From positions 22,468-86,467 of the forward strand of contig JAJTUP010000147.1 of NCBI GenBank assembly GCA_021399435.1: 64,000 bases of DNA, written 5' to 3'. Position numbers and translations under genes: made by a program. Below the pieces are notes generated by a model that was not told where the DNA came from, made no database searches, and was given only the letters and a program-made list of their open reading frames with translations. This DNA is from Diaporthe sp. PMI_573 (taxonomy: Eukaryota > Ascomycota > Sordariomycetes > Diaporthales > Diaporthaceae). Each line of letters opens with the position of its first letter. Within the stretch, counting starts at the first letter, position 1. Positions 41,660 to 53,431 of this stretch are shown here, piece by piece.

Positions 41660-44050
41660 CTAACGTCGGCGACCACATATGGAGTCTCTCATGATTTGAA
41701 AGCCATTCTCCATGATACTGACCCGCTGACACAGCGACTCCACGACAGCGGAGACATCTTTCTGTTTGTCATCTCGTGCATTGTTCCCGGTTTCGTCAAG
41801 CAGCTGGCCAAACCTCTCCTGACATTCGGCCTGGTGATTGCCGAACATATGATCGAGCTTCTTCACTCTGTCGGACAGGCCTTGCAACATGCTCGTGGTA
41901 GAAGCATGGAAGTCTGCGTCTTGGTTCACGGTCTGCTTCTCAGATAAGGCGTTGAACTCGGTTCGTAGAGCTTCAACTTCGTCAGTGCTGGCCAGGGTGA
42001 GGGGCAAGGTCTTCAACATCTCAACAGACTGGGACAATTCATCGATGCGAGACGATTGATCCTGCAATGTGAGAGCATCTTGGGAGACTTCCATATCGTC
42101 GAGGCGTTTTGAGATATCAGTTTCGTGCTGTTCGATGTGTGCAATCTTGGTCTGCATCTCAGCAACAATGAACTGGACCAGTGGCACATTGCCCATTTCG
42201 GCAAGGCTCTTTGAATGCTCCTTGATATCTCCTTGCATCTGCTCGAAGCCCTTTTGCATCGTGACAAGTCTGCAGTCGAGAACTTTGAGGTTGTTGACTT
42301 GGTTCTGATCCAACGTAGATACTCTTGACTCGAGTCGAGATATGTCTTCGGCCGTTTCAGGCCGACTCTCGAGGGATGCGATCCTAGCGTTGCGTACAAG
42401 GGCCTGTTTCTCAAGGGCCGCCACTCTATCCATTGCCTTTTGGATGGTTTGATCTTGTCTCTCAGTTGCTTCCTCAGTAGCTTTCAGCCTCGTAGATGTA
42501 TCCTGCGTGTTTGGCTCATTGGCAGAGTCAAGTGTTGGAGCGGCCGCCTTTTCTTTCTGAGCTGCCATTTCTGCTTTTATCTCTCGGACAGTTTTGTGGA
42601 GGTCGTTGAAAAGAACGCTTTTAGCTTCAAGGGACGCCATTCTGACCAGTATCTCTGAGAATTCCTTTTGGGATTCCGGGCCCCCCTCTTGTTCTGTCTT
42701 GGTGTCGGTGGTGGCGATTCGCGCCTGTACGCCTCGCATCGGAACACCGTCGCCGGCCGGATGTGCGCGTGTTGCCTCGTTCTTCTGCAGCTCGGAAATA
42801 GTCTCTTGCATTTTCTGAGTGGTCTGGTTGCTGACTTCAAGCTGCTTCTCCATTCTCCTGAGCTTTTCAGCTTGAGAGCCAAGCTTCCTTACCAACTCTG
42901 GCAGCTCCCGGATGAGCTTGTCGTTCATAGATGAGTGAGCATCCGCAACTGCGGATGTCTTCTCGGAAGTCGCAAACCGGGCCTGTAGCGCCCTGATGGC
43001 ATCGTTACTGTATTTTTGAGCCCTTGCGGCCTCGGAATTTTCTTTCTCAAGATAGTACACGCGGTCTTGAAGCTCGATGTTGGTCCGCGCAAGCGCCACA
43101 AACTTGTCCGCGCTAGACCAGTGATTGTCTTGGTGGCTGGGTGAATCGCGGTTGTCCCTTAGAGCTTGCCCGCGGATTTTCAGTCCGACACGGGGTTCAT
43201 CCTGACTTCTCCAATGTGGGTCATTTTGGTACTTGTCGTCATTTGTGCTACGCATCGTATCGTGGGGCTCTTTAGCGTGGCTCGAGGGTTGAGATCCGGT
43301 AACCAGGGGTTCAGTTGGAGTCCTTTCAGTCGGGGAGTCGCATGCGGCCTCGTCTGCGTTCGTCGAAATGGTTCTCCTCTTTGCACTCGGGGCCTGCTGC
43401 GAGAAACTCGGCGATGGCGAACGTTTTCTCATAGCGCGGGGTGCTGCCTGTAGGTCCCTGGCGGTCCCTCTTGAGAGGATACCTGCAAGATCCCCATTCT
43501 TCGCCTTTTGTTGCATGAAGAAGTCATCGACTGCCGCGAAGACACCTATGTCTGACGGTGGTGGCGAGTGATCCCGCTCGTCGAGAAACGAGGCCCATCT
43601 GTCTACCCACTTTGTAGCCTCGGTCGTCGGCCCGGCAGTGTCGCCAGCCGGGGAGTGGCAACTGAGATATTCGACACGCGCGTCCACGAAGATGTCGGCC
43701 ACGTATTGTGTGGCTTGGGGACTCAATCCGAATATTCGAGAGACGGCAGCCCACAGAGAGCCAGATGCGTGGAAAGCTCTAAACAAGTAACACGCCCTGA
43801 AGAGGAGGGTGATATTGTTTCCGTAGCGAACCTCCTGTAGCCGGCGGTCACGGTGAGATGGCTCTTCGGCAGCCAAAGAGGCCCGGATGAAGGGATCCTG
43901 GTCATCGGTATAGCTCCTCCTCAGCCAGGCAGTGGCAAACTGGATGGTCTTGAATTCCAGTGCGAGTTGGGTGGGGCGATGAAAGCCAGGGAGAAAGAAG
44001 GGCTGCCTCTTGGCTGCCACAGCAGAAGGAGAAGCAGTTGAATGGGCCAT
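41660..44050 (-). CDS. Large coiled-coil protein, uncharacterised
   Basis: Single exon, 796 residues from the ATG at 44050 (the frame extends three codons to a GTG). Residues 1-185 form a compact helical domain of unknown type (FATAWLRRSYTDDQDPFIRA, then TLLFRACYLFRAFHASGSLW). Residues about 190-340 are Ser/Pro/Arg-rich and disordered with KRRTISTN-like basic patches that may act as a nuclear signal. From about 350 to the end the sequence is a nearly continuous heptad coiled coil rich in Gln/Glu/Lys/Leu/Met. The layout suggests a scaffold or tether. I recognise no catalytic motif and do not assign a family. Confidence 0.75.
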   Translation of the reverse strand: MAHSTASPSAVAAKRQPFFLPGFHRPTQLALEFKTIQFATAWLRRSYTDDQDPFIRASLAAEEPSHRDRRLQEVRYGNNITLLFRACYLFRAFHASGSLWAAVSRIFGLSPQATQYVADIFVDARVEYLSCHSPAGDTAGPTTEATKWVDRWASFLDERDHSPPPSDIGVFAAVDDFFMQQKAKNGDLAGILSRGTARDLQAAPRAMRKRSPSPSFSQQAPSAKRRTISTNADEAACDSPTERTPTEPLVTGSQPSSHAKEPHDTMRSTNDDKYQNDPHWRSQDEPRVGLKIRGQALRDNRDSPSHQDNHWSSADKFVALARTNIELQDRVYYLEKENSEAARAQKYSNDAIRALQARFATSEKTSAVADAHSSMNDKLIRELPELVRKLGSQAEKLRRMEKQLEVSNQTTQKMQETISELQKNEATRAHPAGDGVPMRGVQARIATTDTKTEQEGGPESQKEFSEILVRMASLEAKSVLFNDLHKTVREIKAEMAAQKEKAAAPTLDSANEPNTQDTSTRLKATEEATERQDQTIQKAMDRVAALEKQALVRNARIASLESRPETAEDISRLESRVSTLDQNQVNNLKVLDCRLVTMQKGFEQMQGDIKEHSKSLAEMGNVPLVQFIVAEMQTKIAHIEQHETDISKRLDDMEVSQDALTLQDQSSRIDELSQSVEMLKTLPLTLASTDEVEALRTEFNALSEKQTVNQDADFHASTTSMLQGLSDRVKKLDHMFGNHQAECQERFGQLLDETGNNARDDKQKDVSAVVESLCQRVSIMENGFQIMRDSICGRRR

Positions 44051-45511
44051 ATGTGACACGGTCAGTGAGCACCCGGCCCCAGATGGTTTGCTTGCCTCGA
44101 CCTCGTTTGCAGAAGAGAACGGGGAGCGTGTGCAAACATGGGCCGATGCTTACGTTAGGTGTGTGGCTCGTGCCAAGAGGACCACTGCACCTGCCCCCAT
44201 GCAGGACGGACGGACGCAAGCAATGTGCCGCGGACCAATTGTAGCAGTTGAGCTGGAATTAGCGAAACAGGAGAACTCGTTGAGGGCTGGACAAGACTCC
44301 CTCAGCTGGTGATGGTGACCATTGCTGGGTCCAGACAGGTGTCGTGGTGCCGGTGAGGGGGGACCAGAAATTATATGTGAGCCATCTATGTGGACCGCAG
44401 TGCATCCCTGCTCCTAGTCTATCGATAAAATGATGAAGTCGCATGGCACGTCGCACGGCACGTCACACAAGCCCCTCCAATGGACCGAACTGCCCCAGCC
44501 CGCTACGAAGTACTTCTGTGGGGGGAGACAGCAAACACACTTGGCCCAATGTTGCCTCCGACAGGGGCATTGGCAGCAGTCACAACGAGGTCAACGCTTC
44601 AGGTTAGCTACTGCAGCCATGCCATAATGTCATGACAGAGGCCGGTTTTCACGATGCACTTGACGGCACTGCATGTACTTGCCCATGATCTATCTCTATC
44701 GGTTTCCATGCAACTCAGGTGTATCAACCCTGCCAGCACTTTCACCAGCCCGGATTTTGGAAACTTGTTGGGTGAGTTTCCTTGTGAAAAGGGGGTCACA
44801 GCCACATGCATCACAGACAATGCCACCAAATGACCTTGGAAAGTTAATTGTTCATCACCCCTGTACTCCAAAAATATGTACAGTAATGCCCTTGCAGAAC
44901 ACAGATAGGCCAGCATATACTTTGCCAAGTCCACGTCTTTTTCATTTTGCTGGGATACTTTTTAGATGTGTTTCTGTGAGTGCCTGAGATTCTGAGACAA
45001 ATGCTACCCTCCCACCCCGCCCCAGTGTCAGCACCAAAGGGTGCTGATCCTTTCTGAATATCAAATACATTGCAAAGAGAGTCAATATATCCAATGTAGC
45101 TGTAGGTTTTCTTACTGGTTTCAGAGACACCGGGCTTAGGTATCTTGATACGATGGCTATCTCTGCCACTGCGGGGCAAATGTGCACCTGATCTGGGTTG
45201 GTCTGCACCTGCAGCCCTGCAGAGATTCAGTCCCTGACGGCGCTAGCAAGGAGGAGCAAGGATACCCTGCTCGAATCCAGGGGTGCTGTCGGTGTGCCGC
45301 CCACTGCCGCCGTAGCCTCGAAATCCCATTCAATCTGCAGCATGACCGACACTTTTTAGACCCCGACGTCATCTCCAACAATCCGGACAGCCAGCATCCT
45401 CACCGGAAACACCCTCGTTGGTTGTGAGCAGGACATAATTTCTGAGGCTCTAGGTTTGTCCCCCTTGTTGCTCAATATTCTCTACCTCACACTCACCGAT
45501 TGATCCCCAGA
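44051..45511. other. Intergenic 1.5 kb
   Basis: No gene recognised. A splice-acceptor-like CCCCAG lies immediately before the next ATG at 45512, so the next gene may have a 5'UTR intron whose donor lies here. Confidence 0.4.
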
Positions 45512-46429
45512 ATGGCCGGCAGAAAGCCTAACGACACCCTCTCCAACCTCGTCAAAGTCGGCGCCCTGACCGAACCCCGCGACGCAACCCCCGCAGAAGC
45601 ACCCACGATGCCTTCCTTCACCGGCAACCAGCCCAACCCCCCGGACTCGTCCTCCTCCGACCCTCCCCCTCCTCTCCCCAAGAGCCTGGACCAGCCTACC
45701 CCGGCAGAAGACCTCGCCCTCGACAACTGGATCAAGCGCAACACCAACTACCTCTCCACGATCCCCTGGCACAAGTACGAGCAGCTGCCCGTCCTGTCCT
45801 GGCTGTGGGGCTACTCCGACGCCGAGTTCCGCAACGAGTGCGTGTCGACCTACATCTTCTACACGCGTGCAACGGGCCGCAGGCTCACCGACGACGAGCG
45901 CGACGCCGTGCTCGAGCCCGTCACGCGCTCCTCCGCCGCGGCCAGCTACGACCGCCCCATTGCGCTGGGCCTGGGCTCGTGGCTCATGGCGCGCAGCTGG
46001 GCCAAGAGCGGGGCCAGGGAGGCTGTCAGGAAGGCGGCTGAGGAGGCTGCTGCAGCTGCTGCACACCCCACCATGGGCACCGGCACCATCGGAGCGGACG
46101 GGCACATCACGCACTTCTCTACCCCGCAGCAGCACCACACAGGCACTGCAGGACGCTTTGGCTTCGGCGGCGGTAACTTCAGCAGCAACAACACGGGCAA
46201 GGTGCTCGGCCAGCTGTTCAGACGGGCAGGCCGTGCATCCGTGCCTGGCCTGCTGTGCTTCGTGGGGCTGCAGGTGCTTAGCGAGCCGTACCGCATGTAC
46301 CTGAGCGACAACGAGACCTGGTCTATGCACCAGGACGCCCGCCTCATGAGCCTCGCTGAAGACATGGAGAAGGGACTGTCCAGCAGGGTTGGCGATATAG
46401 AGGATCTCCTTCGCCGCAGGGGCTTCTAA
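45512..46429 (+). CDS. Conserved-looking fungal protein of unknown function
   Basis: Single exon, 305 residues from the ATG at 45512. The N-terminal 70 residues are Pro/Ser/Asp-rich. The region about 75-185 is ordered: WIKRNTNYLSTIPWHKYEQLP, then LSWLWGYSDAEFRNECVST, then RPIALGLGSWLMARSWAKSG. It is followed by an Ala-rich helix and a Gly/His linker. A moderately hydrophobic stretch (ASVPGLLCFVGLQVLSEPY) near 255-275 could touch a membrane. Codon use (strong G/C third bases) fits a real, well-expressed gene. I do not recognise the family. It is convergent with the TVP38-like gene. Confidence 0.7.
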   Translation: MAGRKPNDTLSNLVKVGALTEPRDATPAEAPTMPSFTGNQPNPPDSSSSDPPPPLPKSLDQPTPAEDLALDNWIKRNTNYLSTIPWHKYEQLPVLSWLWGYSDAEFRNECVSTYIFYTRATGRRLTDDERDAVLEPVTRSSAAASYDRPIALGLGSWLMARSWAKSGAREAVRKAAEEAAAAAAHPTMGTGTIGADGHITHFSTPQQHHTGTAGRFGFGGGNFSSNNTGKVLGQLFRRAGRASVPGLLCFVGLQVLSEPYRMYLSDNETWSMHQDARLMSLAEDMEKGLSSRVGDIEDLLRRRGF

Positions 46430-47281
46430 GTGTCGACAGGTGCAGGCTGTTGTGGAAACAAAGCGAACACAAGACTTGGATCTAACGGCCATTACAGCGT
46501 GATGGGTCCTCTACTGTCAGCAAGGAAGGCCAATTGGATTTTCAAAGCGACCAAAGAGGGCTAGTGATTGAGGACGGCGGAGAACCTATGTTTTCAGCTT
46601 TGAATATGTTAAAAAAAGGGGGGGGACAGATGGACATGCGGCTGAGGATGTCCATGAGCATGTGTGCATGAGCAGGTGCCACCACCACACTGGCATGTGT
46701 GTATTTCAGGTGGCATGTGCAGAGATACCCAGATGAAAAGCCCAGCAAGGCGTCCAGGAAATTAATTTTGCAGATACAGGACACTGTACAGCAGGAGGGT
46801 CATAAACCCATGCCTAGATACCCTGCACAATACAGTAACCAAGTCACCAGGCATCAACCAGTGCAATTCGGCAAGTATGAGAGCAGCCACCTCACACAGG
46901 GCTTCGTATGTCTTTATTTTGTGCCAGTATGCTCCGTGGCCGTGAATGTATCCCCCAGGCCAGGGTGAGTCCTCCCGTTAGCCATAAGTAGTTCTCCAGC
47001 CCCCCAGTACATTCCCATGACTATGATATATAGTATAGTGGTCCTATTCAGTCCCCATCGGACCAAAAACGCCGTTTCTCCAATAGTCGTTAGCCGTGTC
47101 ATAAATAATCCCAAGCCAGAACATTTGTCTAGGCCTCCTTCATCCAAAAGTTGCAACACCAGATGCAGGTAAAACAAAGAAGCCAGAGAAAAGAAGTACA
47201 AGGATGCCCGCCTACACAATGATGACCAGACTACCACACCTGGCCATTCTTGAATCGCATGTAAAGAAATGAAAAAATACA
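46430..47281. other. 3' intergenic region between convergent genes
   Basis: 850 bp, no gene; an A7G8 run lies near 46612-46626. Confidence 0.4.
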
Positions 47282-48741
47282 TTAGATGAAGTCCTTGCCC
47301 TGCGCCGGCCGGCCGTCTCCAAGGCTGTCGACTTGCCGCAGTGGGTACGAAGGCGGCGACGAGTAGCCCGGTGGGCCGTACGAGTCGGACCTGCTGAGGG
47401 CCATGCCGACGTCGCCCGAGTTGTCGGCGCTGTGGTAGTAGGTATCCTGGTCGTAGTGGGCGTACGGACCGTGGGGCCCTGTTTGCGCGGCGCTGTACGT
47501 CCGGTTGGGCTCGGGCCGGTACGGCGCATACGTCTGCTGCTGCTGTGGCGTCTGTGGAGGCTGCGGCACGCTGAAGGACTGCGTCGACGGGTACGAGTGG
47601 TAGACGACGCCCGGGTCGACGCCGGCCGTGGGCATGGGGTCGGGGGCGCCGTTGTTGGTGCCCGCCGGCGCGTAGCCGCTGTCGTTCCTCGTCAGGCCCA
47701 GGCGCTGGGCCTCCTTGTTGGCCTGCCTCTCGGCCTGCTCGGCGAGCAGCTGCTTCTTGTACTTTGCCATCTTGAACCAGATCCACACGCCCGCCAGCAC
47801 GGTGACGACGCCCGCCACGGCGAACAGGGCGTTCTTGACCGTCGCGCCGTCCTGCTCCTCCACCAGGAGCACGCCGAGGTAGACCAGGATGAGCTGCTTG
47901 GGCAGGGTCAGGAAGGTCGAGACGGTGAAGTGCCAGAACTTGACGTCGCAGGTTGAGAAGACCGCCGTGGACAGGTGGGAGGGGATGATGGAGAAGCGGA
48001 TCACGAAGACGATCTGGATGCTGTGTTAGTCAAGTCGGGACGTCAATCGGCGTGCAAGCGGGCGGGTTTGTACGTACCCAGAATCCACCATCACGACATA
48101 ACCTCGCCATGGCGCCGTACGTGAGGTTCGTCCTCTCCATCTTCTCAGCCTTCCTCCGCAGGAACTTCTTGAAGGCGAACCATGTCCCGACTAGTGAGAA
48201 TGGGTTAGTTACCGTATCTCCACCTCCAGATGGCAAAATGCCCGGCGCGCGAGGGGGTAGACAACAACTCACTCTCGCCAATAAATGTCCCCGCCGAGAC
48301 GACTGCGAAACCGATCCACAGCCCGTAGACGACACCGGCCAGCAGCGCGACAACCTCGTGGCCGAACAATGGCGGGAACGAGATGATGAACAGGACGGCG
48401 ACGAAGATCAGCCAGCCGGCGGGGATGTTGCGGACCTTCTCTGCAAAGGGCCGCAGGGCGTCGACGACCTCGTCGTGCTTGAGGGTTATGATGGCGGTCA
48501 GGACGCCGACGATGATCAGGATGATCCACATGGGGATGTATTTTGGCGCGAAGAAGACTCTCTTCCAATTTATGGGCTGGTAGTTCGGCTCGAGTTCCTC
48601 TGGCGTCCTGGTGTCGGCCTCGGACTTGCCCTTCTTTCCTTTTGGGTCGTTGGCGTTGCTGCTGGCCTCTGATGATGTCGAATTCCACATCCCCTGCGTC
48701 CCCATCTCGATGTCCTCGCTTCTGTCTTTTCTGCCTCCCAT
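47282..48741 (-). CDS. TVP38/TMEM64-family Golgi membrane protein (DedA/VTT domain)
   Basis: Multi-pass membrane protein; yeast Tvp38 sits in Golgi vesicles and the DedA superfamily has members that scramble or transport lipids. Exons 48741-48273, 48190-48078 and 48013-47282 give 438 codons (437 residues). Membrane segments begin with YIPMWIILIIVGVLTAIITL and AGWLIFVAVLFIISFPPLFG. The VTT core follows: GHEVVALLAGVVYG, then the spliced GTFIGEIGTWFAFKKFLR, then IVFVIRFSIIPSHLSTAVFS (the conserved R-x-S/P motif). A last helix at FAVAGVVTVLAGVWIWFKM follows. The C-terminal 130 residues are cytosolic, rich in Pro/Gln/Tyr/Ser, and typical of fungal homologues. The start at the third in-frame ATG region (MGGRKDRSEDIE) is chosen because upstream residues look untranslated. 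Confidence 0.87.
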
Positions 48742-51700
48742 TGCCGCATGTGTGGTGGTGTGTTTTAATGACGTCGGTATATTGGCTGGGACTGGTGCGC
48801 CCGCTTCTGTTCTGTTTCCTTCTTTCACTCCGTCGATTCCCAGTCCAGGTGATGATTCTTCTCTTTTTCTCCAAGAATATCTCTCCAGCAGTCAGTCAAC
48901 AATATGGTGAGTTGAGTCTCGGGAGGGCCGCGCTGGGTACGGAACGATGTACGGAATGGTGTAAGTGTTATGTGATGGCCAAATTCAAAGAAAGGGCAGA
49001 CGGGCCGGATGGATGGTGGCGGGAGCAGGAGAGTCAAATGTTAATAAGTCTAAATTTGGTACGCGAACACTGCAAATACACGGAAACAAGTGTAGAAGGG
49101 AGGGGGTGCCAGTCGAGAATGCTAGGTCCCAAGAAAACAGCCAGGGCGGGCTTGGGAGCGTGGAGCCTAATGATATTATGGTATGGGGGTCGGCTAGCGC
49201 TGGAATCCACATAATAGAGGTTGAAACCCTTTCCTCTGTGGGACCGCGCAGGGCAGAATGCAGGATGCAGATTGAGTGAATGCAGACTGGCGAGACTGGG
49301 GGAATTCGAGGTGGGTGCCGCCACCCCAAGACGGTGGGGTCTGAGAGAACAAGATGGGACCTGAAACTCGAGACACGAGCCCCAGGCAAGGCGGTTCTGG
49401 CTACTGGCTGCAGGCTACGGTACCTACTCTAGCGTGGTGTGGTTGCACTGGGCTGACTGGGCCGACCACTGGCAGGTCGTGGGGTCTGGCTAATTGGGCT
49501 GGGCTGGATTGGGAGGCTGGCAGGCTGGCTGTGAGCAGAGGCAATAGATGCGGTACCACTGGGTAAGGCAGACAGACCCCTGCTCCGCCACCAGCATCGC
49601 ACACAGTACAATGTACCTGCCCCTGCAGCGCTTATTTGCCTCTCTTATTCGGCTTGGCAGCCGAACTGTCATTTCGTCCTCCTTTTCCTCGACCAGGCGA
49701 CCGGGAGATGGGGATGGAGATTGCCAAGTAGGGAACCTGGCCGCCAACACCGTCAATCGCAATCACTAACATCGTCATCTTGATCCCACAATCCCACAGT
49801 CCACCACCATTCAACAGCCGTGTACGTAGTATGTGTTTGCTATGCATACTGTACAATACAAGACACATTACGAGCACCAGCAGCACAGCGATCCGATTGC
49901 GATCCGACTAGATGCGACACCATGCGATACGACACGATGCACTGCCCGCGATAATGGGGCGCTGACCCTCCCAGCAGCTCGTGTAAAACACCAGGAGCAG
50001 GCTGCTGTGACGGGAATGACGGTATCAGATGAAGTCGATTCGTGTGGCAGCACCTGTCTTAGCCGGGCAACTGGGGCTGGCATGGGCTGGCTAGATGGTC
50101 TGGGTGGCCGACAATGTATGGCTGACATGCTACGATGATCGTTGCACGCCAAGCACTGCCACATCAAAGCGCCATCCGAATCCCGCAGATCAATGCAAAT
50201 CAATCCTATATCCCAGATTGGAAGTTTCTTGCTGGCCACGGCGCTGCTGCCGCGCCCTTGCCGCGCTCCTGCTTGCTGTGCCGTGCTGTACTCTGCATCC
50301 TGTCTGCTCGGCTCATTCACTTTCGAGTCTGGCTCGTCCAGTCGTTCACTCCCAATTAGGGAATACGGGAACTCCACAAGGATCGCGGCAACGCAGGACG
50401 CATGGCACAGGGGGGGGCTCTTGCAGGCTGGCAGAACACATCCACCACCCCAGCCCAATTTTGTGCTGCACAATTGTGGTACTCTTCGGGTATTTTGAGA
50501 ATGGAATGGCTTCCCGCGGACCGCAATCGTAGCCTAGTCAAACTCTGCTTCGTCTGCGACAGCCCAAGGCGGTTCGCTACCATTACACGATGCTTCCCGC
50601 CGTCGTCCTCCGTCCGCGAGACGCCCACTTGGTCGTGGCCAAGCCCGGAGATCCCTCCTGTAATCCCCGGGGCCCTCACAAGTCCACGCGGGGGATGGGC
50701 GATCCAGACCACCACGCGTCAGGCCAAGTCCACCACGGCCCCTGACTCGGCCAGGCAGGCCAAGCTACACGAAGGCTCTCCCGACTGGCAGTCAAGACAA
50801 GCTCTCCGCCCAGGCCATCTGTGCTCCTGTTCCTGGGCTTGGCTTGCGCCGGACCGGCTGGTAAGCACCTTGGCGCCCTGACAATCCTGCAGCAAGGAGA
50901 AGCTCGACAGACAACCCGAACACGCAGCATGCAAACTCGTGTCGGCCCATAACCACCACCCAAACAAGAAGCACAGACAATGTGTGGCCGGCCAACCAAC
51001 ACAGCTAGCTAATGAGCTACGACGTTCACGTCCCGCCGAAACAAATTCCGCACGAAGCAGCCTAGAATGTGCAGCTATCGCGAAAGTCATCCCAACTCTC
51101 GACCGTGGGAGCTCTCAAGCTTTTCTGCCAGCGCCCTGTGCCTGTGAAACCCAATGGAAACCAGGCCGCCTCGGAGCCTTGGCGGCCGGTGATGCTGCAC
51201 AGCCTGGGCGACCCAACCACCTTGTGTGCTTACGCAGCAATGGGATCGAGCGATCCCACAGCAAAGTGTTCTGACGGCGCAGGTCTGTCTATTGGCTGCT
51301 TCATCTACGAAATGAACCATCACCGTGCCGCTGTCGAAACGGTCCAAACTTACAGCTACCTGGCTTGTGCACCTTGACCACCGCTGGAGCATAGTTGACG
51401 CAAAAGAAAGGATCGGCTGTTTACCGGTGTAATAGTGCAAGGGCGGCCATGCAGTCCGGCATCCCGACGACGGCACCGATCCCGTCGTTTCACATCAGAT
51501 GCCCAGGTGTCCAGCTCCAAACCGCCTGCAGAACCCTGGATGGGGTCGCGGTTCCCTTCCCACCAACACCAAGCCTTGGCCAGGGCTGCCACGCGAGTTC
51601 GTGACTGCTCACATATGTGCACGGACTCGGAACCCGCGTAGCCACTCAGGCTCCGCAGAGCGTAAAGCATCCTGTGCAGTTGCTGCTGTTGTCGTCGTCA

Positions 51701-52402
51701 GTCAACCTTGGGGGATTCTTACAGCCCCACCCTCGAGTGTCACAGTTCTCCGCCGATCCAATCCTCTACATCCCGGCCTAATCAACGCAGACGAGCAGCT
51801 AGAACTAAGGAGCGACCGAGTTCCATCTGCCCAGCTGCTTTGGATCGCGCGAGAGATTTGGCATGTTCCAAACTAACTGCGACTCATTTATCTTCTAGAC
51901 AGGCTGTTTCACGCAAATGGCCAACACAGTGAGATTCGGCCCTACAGAACTGCACCTCTGACTGAGCATGCATGGACGCTGTGTTGTTTGATGTCACTAG
52001 CAGCCAGCGTCAAGGGTTGTCGTTGCTAGTGGGGCAGGAACTCCGTTGCCCGCTACTCGCCGGACTCAAGATGTCACAGAACCGGGCCGTGATGCAGGGC
52101 CGTGATGCAAGACCGTGTTGATCTTGTATCCGGTCAGGGGCGCTGGGTGCCCAGGCGCCGCTCCGGACGATGTGGCGCCGAAGTGACAGGTGTGCCTCGA
52201 CTACGTGTGGCAGTCTAAGCCAGTATGTGGGCTGCAGGGGGTCACTACAGTTCAACCCGCATATTACAGTATTTCAATTATCCAGAAAAGGGGGTTGCGG
52301 GGCGTGGAGAACTGTCGTGATCGTCTTTTATCCTTGAACGCCGGTGTATATTGCTTCCGAGATATCAAGAACCCATGTTGATCCGACCAGACCACCCGTC
52401 CA
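48742..52402. other. 3.7-kb GC-rich gene-free region
   Basis: Long stretch between the TVP38-like promoter and the end of the DUF5672 gene. Many overlapping frames of 60-200 codons exist on both strands because stops are rare in this GC-rich DNA. None has a domain, signal peptide or coding-like consistency. No tRNA. It could hold long 5'UTRs or non-coding transcripts. Confidence 0.4.
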
Positions 52403-53431
52403 TCACTGCGCCCTCCGCCCGATGAGCATCTTGACCTCCGGACACCACTCCTCGATGTTGGGCATCATGGCAGCCTGCCACCTCTGCGGCTGGTGGTACC
52501 CCAGCGGCGTCTCGTAGTACACGGTCTCGACGGCGAAGGCCATGGCTGCCTCGACGGTGGGGAGCTTCGCGCCGGCCTTCTTCAGCTCGGCGTAGAAGTA
52601 CTGGTCCTCGAACTCGTGGCCGGAGCTGGCAAAGTCGACGGAGCGCGTGACGTTGAGGAACACGCGCGGGTTGCGCACGCTCAGCCCGCCGTTGAAGCCC
52701 TGCCCGTACTGCTCTGCGATGGGCGCGCCCACCAGGTCGTACTTGAAGTAGTCCTCGACCTTCTCCTCGGACCGCGAGCACAGGATGCTGTCGGTCTGGA
52801 ACAGCAGAACCCGCTTCGCGCTGGACACCTGCTCCCACATCCACGGCGATGTGAGGAACCGCGACACCGACCCGGAGTCCGCCAGGTTGGTCCCCTCGGG
52901 GAGGAACCTCACCTCGATGCGGCCCTCGTCCTGCAGCCGCTGGAAGGGGGCCGATAGCGGCTCCACCCAGTTCTCCTTGAGCGTGAAGAGCACCATCCCC
53001 CACGCCGGGCCGAGCACCGCCGCGAAGTGCAGCATCACCGGTATCAGGGTCGGGATCATGCGGCTCTCGATGATGACGGCTTTGGGGCGGTCGGCTGCCG
53101 GCTGGGGCGGTCCCTGCTGCTGCTGTTGCTGCTGCTGGTGATTCATGATTGCATCGAACGACGAGGAAGCGCCGGTGCTCCCGCCGGCGGCGCTACTGGC
53201 CACCGGCTGGCTGACATCAACCACGGCAGGCGGTGGCAGCGCCGAAGTATCGGGGTCGTCTCCAAACAGATGCTGGAAGTCAGACGGCGAATGGATGCCG
53301 CCGCTGTTCCTGAAGAAGGAGAAGTAGCTCAGGACGACGAGGGCGGCCACGAGTGCGTACGCGTACTCCTTGGAGCGGAGCCTCGCCCAGGCCGGTGGGG
53401 ACTTGTTGTGGGGTGAGGCAGGCCGCGCCAT
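52403..53431 (-). CDS. DUF5672-family type II membrane protein (glycosyltransferase-like)
   Basis: Single exon, 342 residues. The ATG at 53431 is chosen because it puts a short basic cytosolic tail (MARPASPHNKSPPAWARLRSKEY) before one membrane anchor (AYALVAALVVLSYFSFF), the layout of Golgi glycosyltransferases. A long upstream frame exists but is 5'UTR-like. A stem region with eight consecutive Gln (CAG/CAA repeat near 53115-53140) follows. The DUF5672 core runs from about 115 to the end. It includes RVLLFQTDSILCSRSEEKVE (a D-x-D-like TDS near the nucleotide-sugar position), YFKYDLVGAPIAEQYG, GFNGGLSVRNP and GHEFEDQYFY. The donor and acceptor sugars are unknown. Confidence 0.85.
   Translation of the reverse strand: MARPASPHNKSPPAWARLRSKEYAYALVAALVVLSYFSFFRNSGGIHSPSDFQHLFGDDPDTSALPPPAVVDVSQPVASSAAGGSTGASSSFDAIMNHQQQQQQQQGPPQPAADRPKAVIIESRMIPTLIPVMLHFAAVLGPAWGMVLFTLKENWVEPLSAPFQRLQDEGRIEVRFLPEGTNLADSGSVSRFLTSPWMWEQVSSAKRVLLFQTDSILCSRSEEKVEDYFKYDLVGAPIAEQYGQGFNGGLSVRNPRVFLNVTRSVDFASSGHEFEDQYFYAELKKAGAKLPTVEAAMAFAVETVYYETPLGYHQPQRWQAAMMPNIEEWCPEVKMLIGRRAQ

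Noticed and set aside
49868..50473. 201-codon minus-strand frame in the GC-rich desert
   Set aside because: Cys/Ser/Arg-rich with no domain; similar frames exist on both strands here, as expected by chance.
53115..53140. CAG repeat as a microsatellite outside a gene
   Set aside because: It is inside the DUF5672 gene and encodes a Gln tract of eight residues in the stem region.
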